DNA of 64,000 nt from Ichthyophthirius multifiliis. Its lineage: Eukaryota; Ciliophora; Oligohymenophorea; Hymenostomatida. Of the stretch, positions 53,025-64,000 are shown one piece after another (position 1 is the stretch's first letter; every line of letters begins with the position of its first letter). The notes beneath the pieces were generated by a model. The model saw only the letters and a program-made list of their open reading frames with translations, made no database searches and was not told where the DNA came from. Location: assembly GCF_000220395.1 (NCBI RefSeq), contig NW_004086346.1, positions 27,720-91,719 of the forward strand, in the 5' to 3' direction. Both the position numbers and the translations under genes were made by a program.

Positions 53025-53262
53025 TTTATTTTTTTTAATTTTATTTATTTAGTTTTATTTTTTGTATTTTTTTTGTATTTATTTTTATTTTATTTAATAA
53101 TTATTTATATTTTATGATTTTTTTTTTAGGGTTGTTGTTTATTTCTTTTAATATATGATTTTTATAAATCACACATTTAATAAAAAGTTTTGATTAAAAA
53201 ATTATTGGAAAATATTGAAAAATTTATCAATTTTTAAAAATAAAATTAAATTGAATAGATAG

Positions 53263-53320
<58 letters not shown>

Positions 53321-54212
53321 ATATATATATATATTATTTTATTAAAATTTTAATTACCATTAGAAAAAAAGTATTTTAAATTTTATGGTATAATTTTATT
53401 AAATAATTTATTAAATTAAAAATTAATAAATTTTTATCAAATTAAATCAATAAATTTTTTTTATTTAATAAATAATTAATTAAAATTAATTTTATAAATA
53501 TTTTTTTTTATATATTTTTTGTAAATATTTTTATGGAATTTGTTAAATTTTATTAATCTCAACATTTAATAAAAAATAATTTATTTTAATAATATTTTTT
53601 TTTTTTTATTATTAATATGTAAAATATTTAAAATTGAATTTATCTTTTTATACAATATAAATTTCATTAGTTGTTATTATAATATTAATTTTAATACTTT
53701 TTATTTTAATAATTTTATATATTGTTTTTATATATAAAATAAGCATTTTTTTTTATTTGCTTATAATCTATTAGGTTATAATAACTTTTTGTAATTGAAA
53801 TAGAAACATTTTTAATTTATCTTAATAAAAACAAAAAATTATTGATTTATATTATTTTTTAACGTAATATACTTCATCAAAATTATATTTAGTTTTATAA
53901 ATTATATAATAATTTAAAAATATAAATTTAATATAAAAAAAAAAAAATATTCTTTTGTTATAATATATATATAATTAAAAATTTATAAAACATATTTAAT
54001 ATAATAATATAATTAATAATATATAGAAAATATTAAAATTTAAATAATAAAAAAAACTTTTTAATCTTAATTAAATTTATTAAGTATAATATAAAAATAA
54101 AGAAAAAATATAAAAATAATAAAAATTGCGAAAATTATAATTTATATTTTGTATGTAAATATATATATATATATTTCTTTTATTATAATAATATGTAAAT
54201 ATATTATTTTTT
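53025..54212. other. Long A/T-rich intergenic region, about 1.2 kb
   Basis: Upstream of the EF-hand gene. Nearly pure A/T and includes the (TA)n array listed separately. The ORFs at 54080-54271 (-) and 54149-54343 (+) are not supported. Confidence 0.5.
53264..53334. repeat. (TA)n microsatellite
   Basis: About 35 TA units, interrupted once by TTGT near 53318. It lies in the 5' flank of the EF-hand gene. Confidence 0.95.
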
Positions 54213-54665
54213 TCATGTCTCCTAAAAGACTTCAAATGCTTCAGGAATTTGTAAGTTTTTACAGAATTCAATATTCATTAAAATTTCTTTTTAAAATTAT
54301 TAAATATCATTTTTTCTTTCTTTTAATTATGTTTATAATTTAACACATTATTAATAAATTTAAGGAAACAATTACCTTGCTTGTTAAATCTATTAAAAAT
54401 ATTACTCAAAAGCCTAAACAAGAACTTTATTTGATTAATTGGATTAATAAACTTTATTATATTCGCTATATTATATTTTGTTATGAAATTTTTAATTAAT
54501 AAACTATTAGCTTTACATTATTTATTGTGCTAAATTATAATAAAAATCAAAACAATTACTTAATTCATATTCTAATTAAGCTTTAGATTTAATATTATAT
54601 CCTAATTTGGAATTGTCATTATTATTTTCTTTTTATTTTTGTTCTTTAATAATTACACAACCCAT
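54213..54665 (-). CDS. Small protein with MGC N-terminus, hypothetical
   Basis: An intronless ORF of 150 residues. It starts MGCVIIKEQKQKENNN, a good candidate for dual N-myristoylation (Gly2) and palmitoylation (Cys3), so membrane attachment is likely. The body is helical and rich in Gln, Asn, Tyr and Phe: AQLEYELSNCFDFYYNLAQQ, NKVYQSNQSNKVLVQAFEQY, RQLFPQIYQQCVKLQTQLKE. The end is NLQIPEAFEVFQET before TGA. Many Gln residues are TAA or TAG. No family is recognised. Confidence 0.65.
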
Positions 54666-54938
54666 TTTTATAATTATAAAAAATAAATTTTATTAAATTG
54701 TATAAAAAAAAATGTATATTTAAGTTTTATGTTTAAATAAATAAAAATATATAAATTTAAATTTGTAGATTTTATATATATATATATATATATAATAATA
54801 ATTTTATATTAATATATACATATATATATATATATATATATTTATATTTTTATACTCTATTCTTTTATATAGACTAATTTATTAATTTATTAAATATAGT
54901 TTTCAATTAAAAATATAAAAAAATCATATAATATTTAT
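54666..54938. other. A/T-rich spacer with (TA)n tracts
   Basis: Contains TA-rich microsatellites at about 54774-54794 and 54818-54841. No gene seen. Confidence 0.6.
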
Positions 54939-57900
54939 TCATTTTTTCCTTTTTTACCTGCTTTTTTTAATTCAGCTTATTTTTCTATCTAAAAATTAGG
55001 ATTATTTTCTGCTTCTTCTAAAATTTTATCCATTTTATCAATAATTTCCTATTCAATTCCTTAAACTGAGTATTTTTTGAAATTTTCAAAACAATCTTTA
55101 AGCAAATCAATATTAAAATTTGCTAAACAGTCTTATATTTTTTCCTATAGTTATTAAATTTTTAAATTATTTAATCGCATTTTTGCAGTTTATATGATAT
55201 TCTAATTAGAATCTTTGATATCTTAATAAATTAAAATCTTTTTTTCAAAATCTTAAATACTTAAAGTAGTTTATTAACTTTTTAAAAAATCAATTAACTC
55301 CCTTTCTATATTATTTTAAATTTCTAATTTAAGCCTAAAATCTTCTCTTTCATTCAAAAACTTATTCCAATTTTATTTAAAAAATAGTCGTTCTTAAATT
55401 TATTTATCTAAAATAATATTAATTTATTATTATTAATATTCTTTTAATTCATCCCTTTAAATTTAATTTCTTATTAATATTCCTGATATTTCTTCTTAAC
55501 TTAATTATAAATTTTCTCTTATTTAATTTTATTATATAATTAATATATATAATATATATATATATATATTTTTCAAAATATATATTAAATATAAATTATT
55601 TTATATTTATATCTTTAATTATATATATTATATAAAAATACTTTATTTCTTATATATTTTTTTATGTTCGTATTTTTATTTCTCCTGCATGTATTGCATA
55701 TTAATCCTATACTCTAGGTTATTCCATATGCTTTATTTTTAAAAAATTATATATTTTTTATTGATTCGTAAATTATACATTTAAAAAAGAATTAATTTCT
55801 ATCGTTTAATGTTAAAAACTTTAAGGAAAAACTAAATTTTACTCATTATTTCTACCTTAATTTAAATTTTCATCCTTTCCTCCTTTTTTATTGTTTACTT
55901 TTTTATCATCTTTTTTTTGAGATACTGGTACTCCTCCTTTTTTATCTTAATTTTTTATATATATAAATAATTAATAAATATTTAAATATAATATACTTTC
56001 TTCTCTTTGTAATTTATTTAATCTAGGTTCGTTTATTATGAGCAGTTCTTCATCAGATAGTTCAATTCCTTTTTTTTTTTTAATAGAATTTGATATTTTT
56101 TTCTAGATTTTTTAGCTTTTTCAGCTCTTCCTTATTCTTTGTCTTCCCAGCTTTTTATAACTTCTTTTTATTTTTCTTCTTTATCGGTGTCCTTAGCAAA
56201 AACTAAAGTTTCTGAACTAAAAACTTTCAAAAACCAATAAATATTTTCTGTTTTTTCATTCAAACTCTATTTTTTGTATAAAAAAAAATATATAAAAAAA
56301 ATTAAACTTTTGCATAAGGCCATTCATTTAAATCAAAAGTAGCTTATAAAATATAAGATTTATTTTAATTTTTATTAGGTTTTAAAATAATATTAGAAAT
56401 TAAAGCTTAATTGAGTCCATAACTATAAATTACAGTAATTCCATCTTCTAAAAGTTCTAATTTTATATTAATTTTTTCGATTATAATTTTTTCTTAAAAA
56501 TCTAAAAATTATTATTAATCTTTCCCTTTTTTTTTATTATCTATATTATTTCCTCCTCCTTATTAATTATTTATTAATTCTGCAATTCTCAAATTTAAAG
56601 TTACAATTGTTAATTCTGAAACAAATATTTTTTCCCTAAAAATAATTCCGTATTTTGAAGGAACGTACTTATCTACGTACTTTATAGGTTCTAAATGTTC
56701 TATATTTATGAACTCTAGTTACTAATTTTTAATTTAATGTAAAATAAATTATATAAAAATTACATCTTTTGTGTAAAAGTCTGTTTATAGAATACCTTCA
56801 GGCGCATTATAGGGAACTAATCCTTCTAAAATAATATAATAAGTAGTGTTTTATTTTAATTAGATTCTTAAATAAGACGATATCATATACGAATTTTCAT
56901 ATAAGTTTTTATGTACTCCTTCTATTGTAGTTAACATTTCGTTGTCTTCTTAATCATTCTATTCTTTAACTTTCAGTGTCATATATTTCAAAAGTTGTTT
57001 ATCATTTTTGCATTTTAATTTTAATACAAAAGAGCTTTCATTGGCTTATTTTTATATTCTAAATCTAAAAAGCATATTATACTTTATTTAATTTTTTATA
57101 AATAAAATATAATAAAAAAAACTTTATTTTATTCAAAAGCATTATAATCTATATTAAAAGATTTTAATTAATAACCTTCATATTCAGTAAGATAATTAGC
57201 AATAGAACAAGTTCTTTTATTATTATTATTTATTTTTAACAAAAAAAACATAAATATTTATAATTTAAATACCTAAAATTATTATTAGAAGAAATACTTA
57301 AAGAATAAGCAACGGGAGTATAGGCTTAAATTTTAAAAACATGATTTTTATTTTCCAATTTTAATAATTAGCAACTTTAATTTTCTTTAAATAGAGGGTA
57401 TTCATAATAACTACAAAATTATTAAAAGTTAAACTTTTACAATATACAATAAGGATCAGGGACTATTTTTGCAGTTTTTGATTCTTTAAAAATAAAACTA
57501 AATAATAAAGATATCGTATTATTGTTTTCTTCATCGTTTGTATTTCTTTCTATTATAAGTACTTCGCTTTCTTCTCCTATTGTAAATTCGAATTCTTCAG
57601 ATTATGAAACATTAACTATTTTATTATAATAGAATTTATTTGGATTATAATATATTTGGAAATGTTAAAATATGTTTTAAATATCAATATCCTAAACCCA
57701 TAATCCTCCTAAACCTCTATTTACGGGTTATAATAAATTTTATACTGAAGAAAAGTCATTTAATGTTTTCGTTTATAAAAAGTTTTCTGAATTAGCATTT
57801 TTTTATATTTAAGACATAATTTATTTTGAGTCATCTTTTATTTCTGAATTTTCTTAATAATTAGGAGGTTTTGTTAACTTTTTTTTTAAAGCAAAAAATA

Positions 57901-60066
57901 AAATAAAAATAATGATTTTAAATTAAAAAATTACATTATTTAAAATACATGTTTTAGCTATATTCAACTCATCATGTGTAAAACAAGAAAAAATATTTAA
58001 AAGAGGAACTTTAGAAACTCCAGTTTTAATTTTAAAGAATAAATATTAAATTGGTGGTTTATTAATAAGTTCTAATCTTTTTTTTTCTTCTTCAAAAATC
58101 TATAGTTTTTTTTTTTTTTAAAAAAAAATATTTTTTTAATAAAAAAAAATACTTTATCTTTTAATTCTTTTTTTCGTTTTCTAGTTTCGATTTTTTATTC
58201 TTTACTCATTTTATTTATATTTTTACTAAGAATATCATTATATTCCTTTCTATATTTAATCTCATTATCAGATTTCTTCTATGCGAAAACCATATTAAAT
58301 TAATCATTATAAAAGCATTCGACAACCGGATATGCGAAACCAGGAATAACATAATTAGGTTTATTATCTTAATTATACTTATTAATACTTAATAATTAAC
58401 TAACTTATTATGATAAAGAATTTGCCTTTGATTTTTTCTTTACAGGGCTTTAATAATTATCTGATTATGTTTCTTCATTTGTGTCATTATTTTCGTGTCC
58501 TTCATATTCATTTTCATGTAATAATGGAACATTTTCTAATTTTAAATTTTCAAGCATTTACATTTAGACTTAATTTAATCCTCCGACAGTTAAATTTCTT
58601 TATTTTCTTCTATTAGTCGCACTATCATTATTATAATTTTCATTTTCCAGAATATCTTAATTAATTTGAAATTTTTTATCACTACTATACTGAAAAGAAG
58701 ATTATCGTATTTCTACCATTTAAACACCAGCATAGCAACTAACGTAAATATCCCTATTGGAAAAATGTTTATCGGACAATAAATCTTTAATAAACTAAAC
58801 TTATTCACTATCTTGAATATGAATAGGAACACATTAAGACTATAAACCAGTTAAAGAATACATTATAAATCCAGATCCAACCAAAGATCGAATATTTAAC
58901 ACATTAGAACTCATTTCAATCACTTTTAGTATTGCTTTTGAAAATATAAAGGTCCATATTTCTTCCTTTTTTACAGATCGAGGAAATATGCATTACCCGT
59001 TAAAATTTACAGGCATTTTATCATCTATTTCTATCTTTCTCTCTTTTCCCATATAATAGAGTTTTACCCAATATTTTCCACTTTAATTAAATGCAGGTAT
59101 ATTGTCTTATTAAGGAAATATTTTTGTCCATATAGGCTTTTATTTTTAATATAATATAATATATAATATAATATAATATAATATAATATAATATAATATA
59201 ATATAATATGATTCATTTCATTTTTACTTTATTAGTATAACAATCACATATATTTCTATCTTTAATCATTTATAGTTAAGAAGCAATCCATTTAGAATCA
59301 TCTGGGACATTAAAAGACATATCTATATTTGAAAGTCGAATTTCTTTTATTAATTAAGGCTAAGTATCATTATTTTCATCTTTTTTAGCACCTTTTTTAC
59401 CAATACCAGTGTTTTTTTTTTCATTTTCGGTTTTCATATTCTATTAATATTATTTTTTATTTCTTTTTGTTTTAAATAAAAAAATGAAAATACTTTAATT
59501 CTATATTCAACTTCTTATTGCGTTTCTAATCTTTATTAATAGTCAAAAACTTTAAGTTCTAGTTTTTCTTCTTAAAAATTCTATTTATTATTATTATGTT
59601 TTTGAGAACCTACTATTTCAGACTACTTTTTAAATATTTCAGAATCTTTAACATTATTTAAAAAACTAAATCTTTTCTTGTAATATAATTTAGCCTATAG
59701 TTAGTTTACTTCTTATATTTCAGTCTTAATAAATTCATTTGGACGCCTCCAAAATACCAAGCTTTAGTATAATTAGGTTTAGAAACTTGGAGTAAGCCTT
59801 AATTATGAATAATTTTGGTCTGTGAATATTTAATTTTAAGCATTTTAGATATTAAAATCAAAATTTTGAGCAACTTCATCACTTGGCCATTCATTTATTT
59901 TATCATATTCTTGAAAAAATTATTACGTGGAAACTATTTGGCATTGATCGGGAATTTTAAATTGTATACCTTCTCTTATTTGTCCTTTAAATGTTGAAGG
60001 AATTACATCCTTTTAAGCTATTCCTTATTTATAAACTTTTCCTTTTTTATTAACTGCAGGAGGCAT
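54939..60066 (-). CDS. ADGB: Androglobin (ADGB) homologue without a globin domain
   Basis: About 1,450 residues, ten or more introns. Start MPPAVNKKGKVYKQGIAQKD. Block 1: QSLVFWRRPNEFIKTEIQEV. Block 2, calpain-like: DDSKWIASQLQMI (Lys where calpains have the catalytic Cys), SGKYWVKLYYMGKERKIEID, EEIWTFIFSKAILKVIE, SGFIMYSLTGLQ (His not at the usual place). Block 3: VFKIQAYTPVAYSLSISSN. Block 4: YVPSKYGIIFREKIFVSELT and INIKLELLEDGITVIYSYGL. Block 5: SYILQATFDLNEWP, then IYWFLKVFSSETLVFAKDTD, KSWEDKEQGRAEKAKKSRKK. Block 6: coiled coil ending AELKKAGKKGK. These follow ADGB order throughout. Between blocks 3 and 4, where ADGB has its permuted globin and IQ motif, no room exists for about 150 residues. 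The frame is continuous across 55770-55880, so the C-terminal coiled coil belongs to the same gene. Its stop needs one extra A in an A6 run at 54942. Confidence 0.8.
59149..59210. repeat. (TATAA)n repeat inside an intron of the ADGB-like gene
   Basis: About twelve units of ATAAT/TATAA. It fills most of an intron flanked by minus-strand exons that read RNICDCYTNK and PIWTKIFPQQ. Same unit as the repeat at 36737. Confidence 0.9.
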
Positions 60067-60084
60067 TATTATTATAGTTATTAA

Positions 60085-60146
<62 letters not shown>

Positions 60147-60304
60147 TTATTCTTATTATTCTTATTTTTTTTATTTTTTTATTAGTATTTATATTTTTAT
60201 TTTTAGAAATGATTTTTTTATTTAATTAACTGAAATATATATTTATATATTGATTTATATTTAGATAAAAATATATATAAATTTATTTTAAATATTTTTA
60301 TTTA
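60067..60304. repeat. (ATT)n microsatellite and A/T spacer
   Basis: About 25 ATT/TTA units fill 60067-60165 immediately upstream of the ADGB-like start codon, with a few single-base variants. The rest is A/T-rich spacer. Confidence 0.85.
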
Positions 60305-61084
60305 TCATATTTTTATTTTTATTTAATCTTAGTTTATATTTAAAAAATTATTTAATAACTATTTCTTATTAGAATAATTTTTTTATGCAAAAAAAAAAAT
60401 TATAAAAGTTAAAGATATTCCAACTATAAATTAAACAACAACATCTATTGGAATATCATTTAAAAATATTTCCTCAATAACTTTTTTTATTTTATATAAA
60501 AAAAAAATTAAATATTTATACAAAAATAATAAAATATTTAATGTGTAAATAATGTTACCTATAAAATATTCAAATTATCTTTGTTTTGCATCTAAAGTCG
60601 ATGATCTTGTTGACCTATATCCATAAACTTAAAAATAATATATATCCTATTATTCTAAATTCTTAAAATAATTATTTTTTTGAAATATAATATTACCATA
60701 TAATATATATATATAAATATATATATATTATATATATTTATATTTATTTATATATATTTTTAAATTTATTTCTATACATTTATAAATCCTTATATATCTG
60801 TTTCAAATTATTATCTTTGTGTATCTAAAGGTTTAAATTCTCCATTAATTTATTTTTATGTTAGTTCATCATTCCATTCTATTATAAAATCTAAACCAAT
60901 CTATATCAACAATTATTATTTTATTATTTTTTATTTTTTATTTTCAATTTACTGAGCCTAAAAAGGAAATCTTTATATTATATTTTGTATTTGATTTTAA
61001 TAATTTTCTATTTAATTTAAATTTCAACGGTTCATTTGGATATGAATTAAATTTTAATTAGTTGTTTATTTAAATATCAGTCAT
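60305..61084 (-). CDS. Small protein with one C-terminal TM segment, hypothetical
   Basis: About 180 residues in four or so exons. Starts MTDIQINNQLKFNSYPNEPL, then KYNIKISFLGSVN, then FIIEWNDELTQKQINGEFKP and LDTQRQQFETDIQGF. A further exon gives GNIIFQKNNYFKNLEQQD and IYYFQVYGYRSTRSSTLDAK. The last exon holds a clear hydrophobic helix (PIDVVVQFIVGISLTFIIFF) and a short basic tail ending in KIKI before TGA. This suggests a tail-anchored or type I-like protein. An intron near 60690-60780 is TA-rich. No family is recognised. Confidence 0.55.
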
Positions 61085-61389
61085 TTTTTACGAACATATA
61101 TTAATAACAATCAATTAGAATATAATAAAATAAAAAGTATATATCATTTATATTATTAATTTTTATATAAAATATTATTTATAATAAAATAAGTAAAATT
61201 AAAATAATAATCCTAAATTTATATATTTATTTATTAAATATTTTATTTTTAAAGACACAATTCACTTAAATAATATTTTTAAATTATTTATTTTATTTAA
61301 ATTATTAAAACTATTTTTTATAAAAATAATAATAATATAAATAATTAAATAATAATAATAATATATATATAAATAAATAAATATTTAAA
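61085..61389. promoter_or_regulatory. Divergent intergenic region
   Basis: About 300 bases between the start codons of the TM protein (-) and the coiled-coil gene (+); promoters for both are expected. No motif recognised. Confidence 0.4.
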
Positions 61390-62858
61390 ATGTCATCATT
61401 TAAAGTAATATATTATATTATTTTTAAAAATTAAGATATGCATAATTTTTGAAAAAAAATATAGTTAAATTAAGATATTTTGCATAAACAAAAGATTGAA
61501 AATTATGAAAAAGATGTTTTAATTTCTTAATTAAAAGCTGAAATTTACGAATTAAAAAGTTTTAAAATTAATGCTCAGATGATGCTTTAAATATAAAAAG
61601 TATAGAATAATAGTATTATTTGATAAAAGAAGAAAATGTAAAGTAAAAGCTAATTATTTTTTTAAAAAAATAATATAAAGTTTAGAATTTAAAATGAATC
61701 TAAAATGAAAATATAAGATTAATAAAAATAAATATAAAATCTTCGTAATAAAATAGATTTATTAGAATCTTAAATATCAGAGAAAAAATTAGAAAACTAA
61801 GAATTAAAATCCGAATTACTTTCTTACAGATAATCAAACGACCACTAATAATTAGATGCTTAGCGTTTTAAATAAGAAAATATTCATTTATAGGAATTAT
61901 TATAGAGAATTTAATTAGAATAAGCATAATAAAAATAAGAATTTATTTCTTTAAGAGAAAATAAAAGATAAATGTTAAAAGATATTGAATTAGTAACAAA
62001 TAGTAATGATAATTTAATATCATAAAATTAAGAATAAGATAAAATTATTAGAACTTTAGAATACGAAAAATAATAATAAATAAAGTAAATAACAATACTA
62101 AAATAATAAAATGAATAGGTTAATTTTTTTATTTATTTTTTGTTTAATTTATTAATTAATTTTAATAGATGTAAAAAGAATTAAATAATTAAACTGATAT
62201 ACTAAAAGAATTTGAGAATTAAAAATTATAAAAAAAATAATTAGGAATTTAAAATCTTTGTGATATTGATGATTTATAAAGATAAAGAGATAAATTAAAA
62301 AATGAAAATAATCATCTTTAAATGTGCTGGAAAGAAGAATCTAATAAAAATATATCTCTTGCCAGTTAAAATGCAAATATTGAAGCTTAATTAAGGTTTT
62401 TTGAAAAAAATATATTTAAATATTTTCATTTTTTTTTTTATTAGAACTAAAAATAATCTTATAGATGAATTGAAATAAAAAATGGATGTCTTGAAAAAAG
62501 AAATATAGGAAATTGTAAAATAAAATGATTATTTATAAAATTAATTAGACTCTTCTAAAAAAAATTATGATTAATATATTTAATAGAATGTTGAAGTATA
62601 TAAAATTATTATTATTTTAAAATATATATCTTTTATCAAATAAAGCTTTTAAATTAATTGGAATAATTTAATAATTAAGATGAAGATATTAGGACGATTT
62701 TAGATAGAAAAGCTCAGATTAGAGCAATAAAATAAAAAATAGAATCCTATAATAGATAATAATAAAATGAATTAAGAATATTAAGAACTAATTAATCAAA
62801 AAGTAGCTTTTAATAAAATGGGAAAAAAGAAAGTTTCTATAAAACATCACAAATATGA
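61390..62858 (+). CDS. Coiled-coil protein, hypothetical
   Basis: About 410 residues. The first exon is only MSSFK, followed by an intron ending in ATATAG at about 61464. Exon 2: LNQDILHKQKIENYEKDVLI, SQLKAEIYELKSFKINAQMM. Later exons: QKQIQNLRNKIDLLESQISE, KRQMLKDIELVTNSNDNLIS, LCDIDDLQRQRDKLKNENNH, MCWKEESNKNISLASQNANI. The last block, EDIRTILDRKAQIRAIKQKI, then KKESFYKTSQI and TGA, is less repetitive. The protein is almost entirely coiled coil with a Gln-rich background, a style common in ciliary/basal body proteins. No family is recognised. Introns near 61628-61680, 62118-62168, 62406-62446 and 62600-62640. Confidence 0.6.
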
Positions 62859-63131
62859 ATAACTTTATGAAATAATAAAAGTTTTAAATAATTATTTTAT
62901 TAAAAAAATAATTATTTATATATATCTAATATATATATATTTACAATAAATATTTTGTATTTTTTAAACCAAAATAAATAAAAAAAAAATTTAAAATAAA
63001 ATTTAAAAAATTTTATAAAAATGAAAAAAAAATTAATAAATATAAATATATAAATAATTTTATTTATTATCAAATTTTATTTAATGTATTATATTTATAT
63101 ATATATATTTATTTATTTAAATTTTCTATTA

Positions 63132-64000
63132 TCAATATGTGTAAGTTCTTTTTTCTGCTTTTTTAGGAGTATCATAAAATGTTGGTAATAAAGAAAGTTC
63201 ATAATTAGCATGATCTTCTTCTAATACATCATTAGCTCTTCTGTGGTAAGCCAGTTCCATTAAGAAATCAAACATATCATCTTAACATGAATATACAGTC
63301 TCATAATACATTCTATAGCATGGATATGCTTTATATTATTTAGGATCAGCTTTTTAATCAAAATCTTTGCTACGTAAATCCCAGAAAACTTAATCACATC
63401 TAAAAAATCTTTCAAATCTCAAAGCACATAACATGTAATGATCCTTTATTTAATTAAAATTTAATAAATATAAATATGTTCTAATTCTATAATAATATTT
63501 GAATAAAAATACTTAATAACTGAAATAAGAGTTAAATGGAACTACAACTCTTTGTCTTGGTGAAAGTCCAATTTAGTACGAGTTAGTACGTCCGGTTGGA
63601 GTAAATCCAGGAAATACAATTAAATCATCCAAAGCCTCTTTTAAATTAGTTTTTTTAAAAATATATGAAATAATTATATATAAAAATATATGAAATAATT
63701 ATATATATATAAAAAAATATAGATATATATATTTATAAATTAATATATATATGTATAATTATTTATATATATATATATATATGATTTTTTTATACAAGCT
63801 TCGAATATCATTGTGTATAAATCTTCAGGTTCAATCATTTAATATTTTTTCATTCCGTGATCAAAGTAGAATGGTCTTTTTTTTTTAATTTTTTTTTATT
63901 TTATATATTGTAATTTACTTTTTTTTACCTTCATGTAAATTTCTGAAATAATCATATAATTATTATTTTTCCAAACTGCATCAGTTCTTAATATAAAATC
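63132..64000 (-). CDS. Unknown protein, 5' end beyond the window
   Basis: Four or more exons. From the right edge: DFILRTDAVWKNNNYMIISE, RPFYFDHGMKKYQMIEPEDL, YTMIFEA, then DDLIVFPGFTPTGRTNSYQI and GLSPRQRVVVPFNSYFSYQ, then DHYMLCALRFERFFRCDQVF, WDLRSKDFDQKADPKQYKAY, PCYRMYYETVYSCQDDMFDF, and the end LSLLPTFYDTPKKAEKRTYT before TGA. Composition is balanced with several Cys, Tyr and Trp, so it is a folded conserved protein. The style (Cys pairs, many aromatic residues) reminds me of ciliate-specific mitochondrial complex subunits, but this is a guess. Start codon not in the window. Confidence 0.65.

Noticed and set aside
54149-54343. Plus-strand ORF starting MSPKRLQ with a GTAAGT-like donor
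   Set aside because: It is antisense to the better-supported MGC-start gene (54213-54665), which runs 150 codons free of TGA.
55725-55727. ATG giving MEQPRVQDQY as the start of a separate coiled-coil gene
   Set aside because: The upstream frame is open and continuous with the ADGB-like gene, and ADGB itself has a C-terminal coiled coil.

Overview
This window looks like part of a ciliate macronuclear genome that uses the standard ciliate nuclear code. Every recognisable protein can be read only if TAA and TAG encode glutamine and TGA alone stops. The DNA is extremely A+T rich. Introns are short (about 45-90 nt), start with GTA and end in TAG, AAG or AG, and intergenic DNA is almost pure A/T with simple repeats. 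The composition fits an oligohymenophorean such as Ichthyophthirius or a close relative; the species is my inference. I see no mobile element, virus, CRISPR array, rRNA or tRNA. Exon joins were read by eye, so splice sites are approximate.

Layout. 1-8,300: 3' end of an ATP12-type F1-ATPase assembly factor (+), a large peroxiredoxin-like/truncated-hemoglobin polyprotein (-), a WD40 protein (+) and a coiled-coil protein (+). 8,300-10,950: weak, poorly resolved coding signal on the minus strand, interrupted by a TTTAA repeat. 11,460-20,330: WDR26/GID7 (-), IQCH (+), LIN54-like CXC protein (-). 21,590-32,750: coiled-coil protein (+), tiny Lys-rich ORF (+), membrane RING-H2 protein (-), BTB/MATH-like protein (-), TIP41/TIPRL (+), HSPA12-like Hsp70 (-). 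33,690-43,060: AFG3-type mitochondrial AAA protease (+), UBC12 NEDD8 E2 (+), IWS1/SPN1 (+), coiled-coil protein (+), MATCAP-type tubulin tyrosine carboxypeptidase (-). 43,570-54,670: P4-ATPase lipid flippase (-), small coiled-coil gene (-), Q/N-rich gene with an in-frame TGA (+), small ORF (+), EF-hand protein (-), MGC-start protein (-). 54,940-64,000: an androglobin (ADGB) homologue without its globin (-), a small membrane protein (-), a coiled-coil protein (+) and a 5'-truncated unknown gene (-).

The genes are unrelated housekeeping and cytoskeletal genes, as expected for a eukaryotic chromosome, not an operon. Several suggest cilia or microtubules (ADGB, IQCH, MATCAP, coiled-coil proteins), and three concern ubiquitin-type pathways (WDR26, RING, UBC12).

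The most unusual content is the gene at 825-3991: one polypeptide with a peroxiredoxin-like domain that has lost its peroxidatic cysteine, followed by six tandem truncated-hemoglobin domains. The second is the ADGB homologue, which keeps the flanking ADGB domains but lacks the globin-IQ insert. Several single-base frame breaks sit at A or T runs and look like assembly errors rather than decay.
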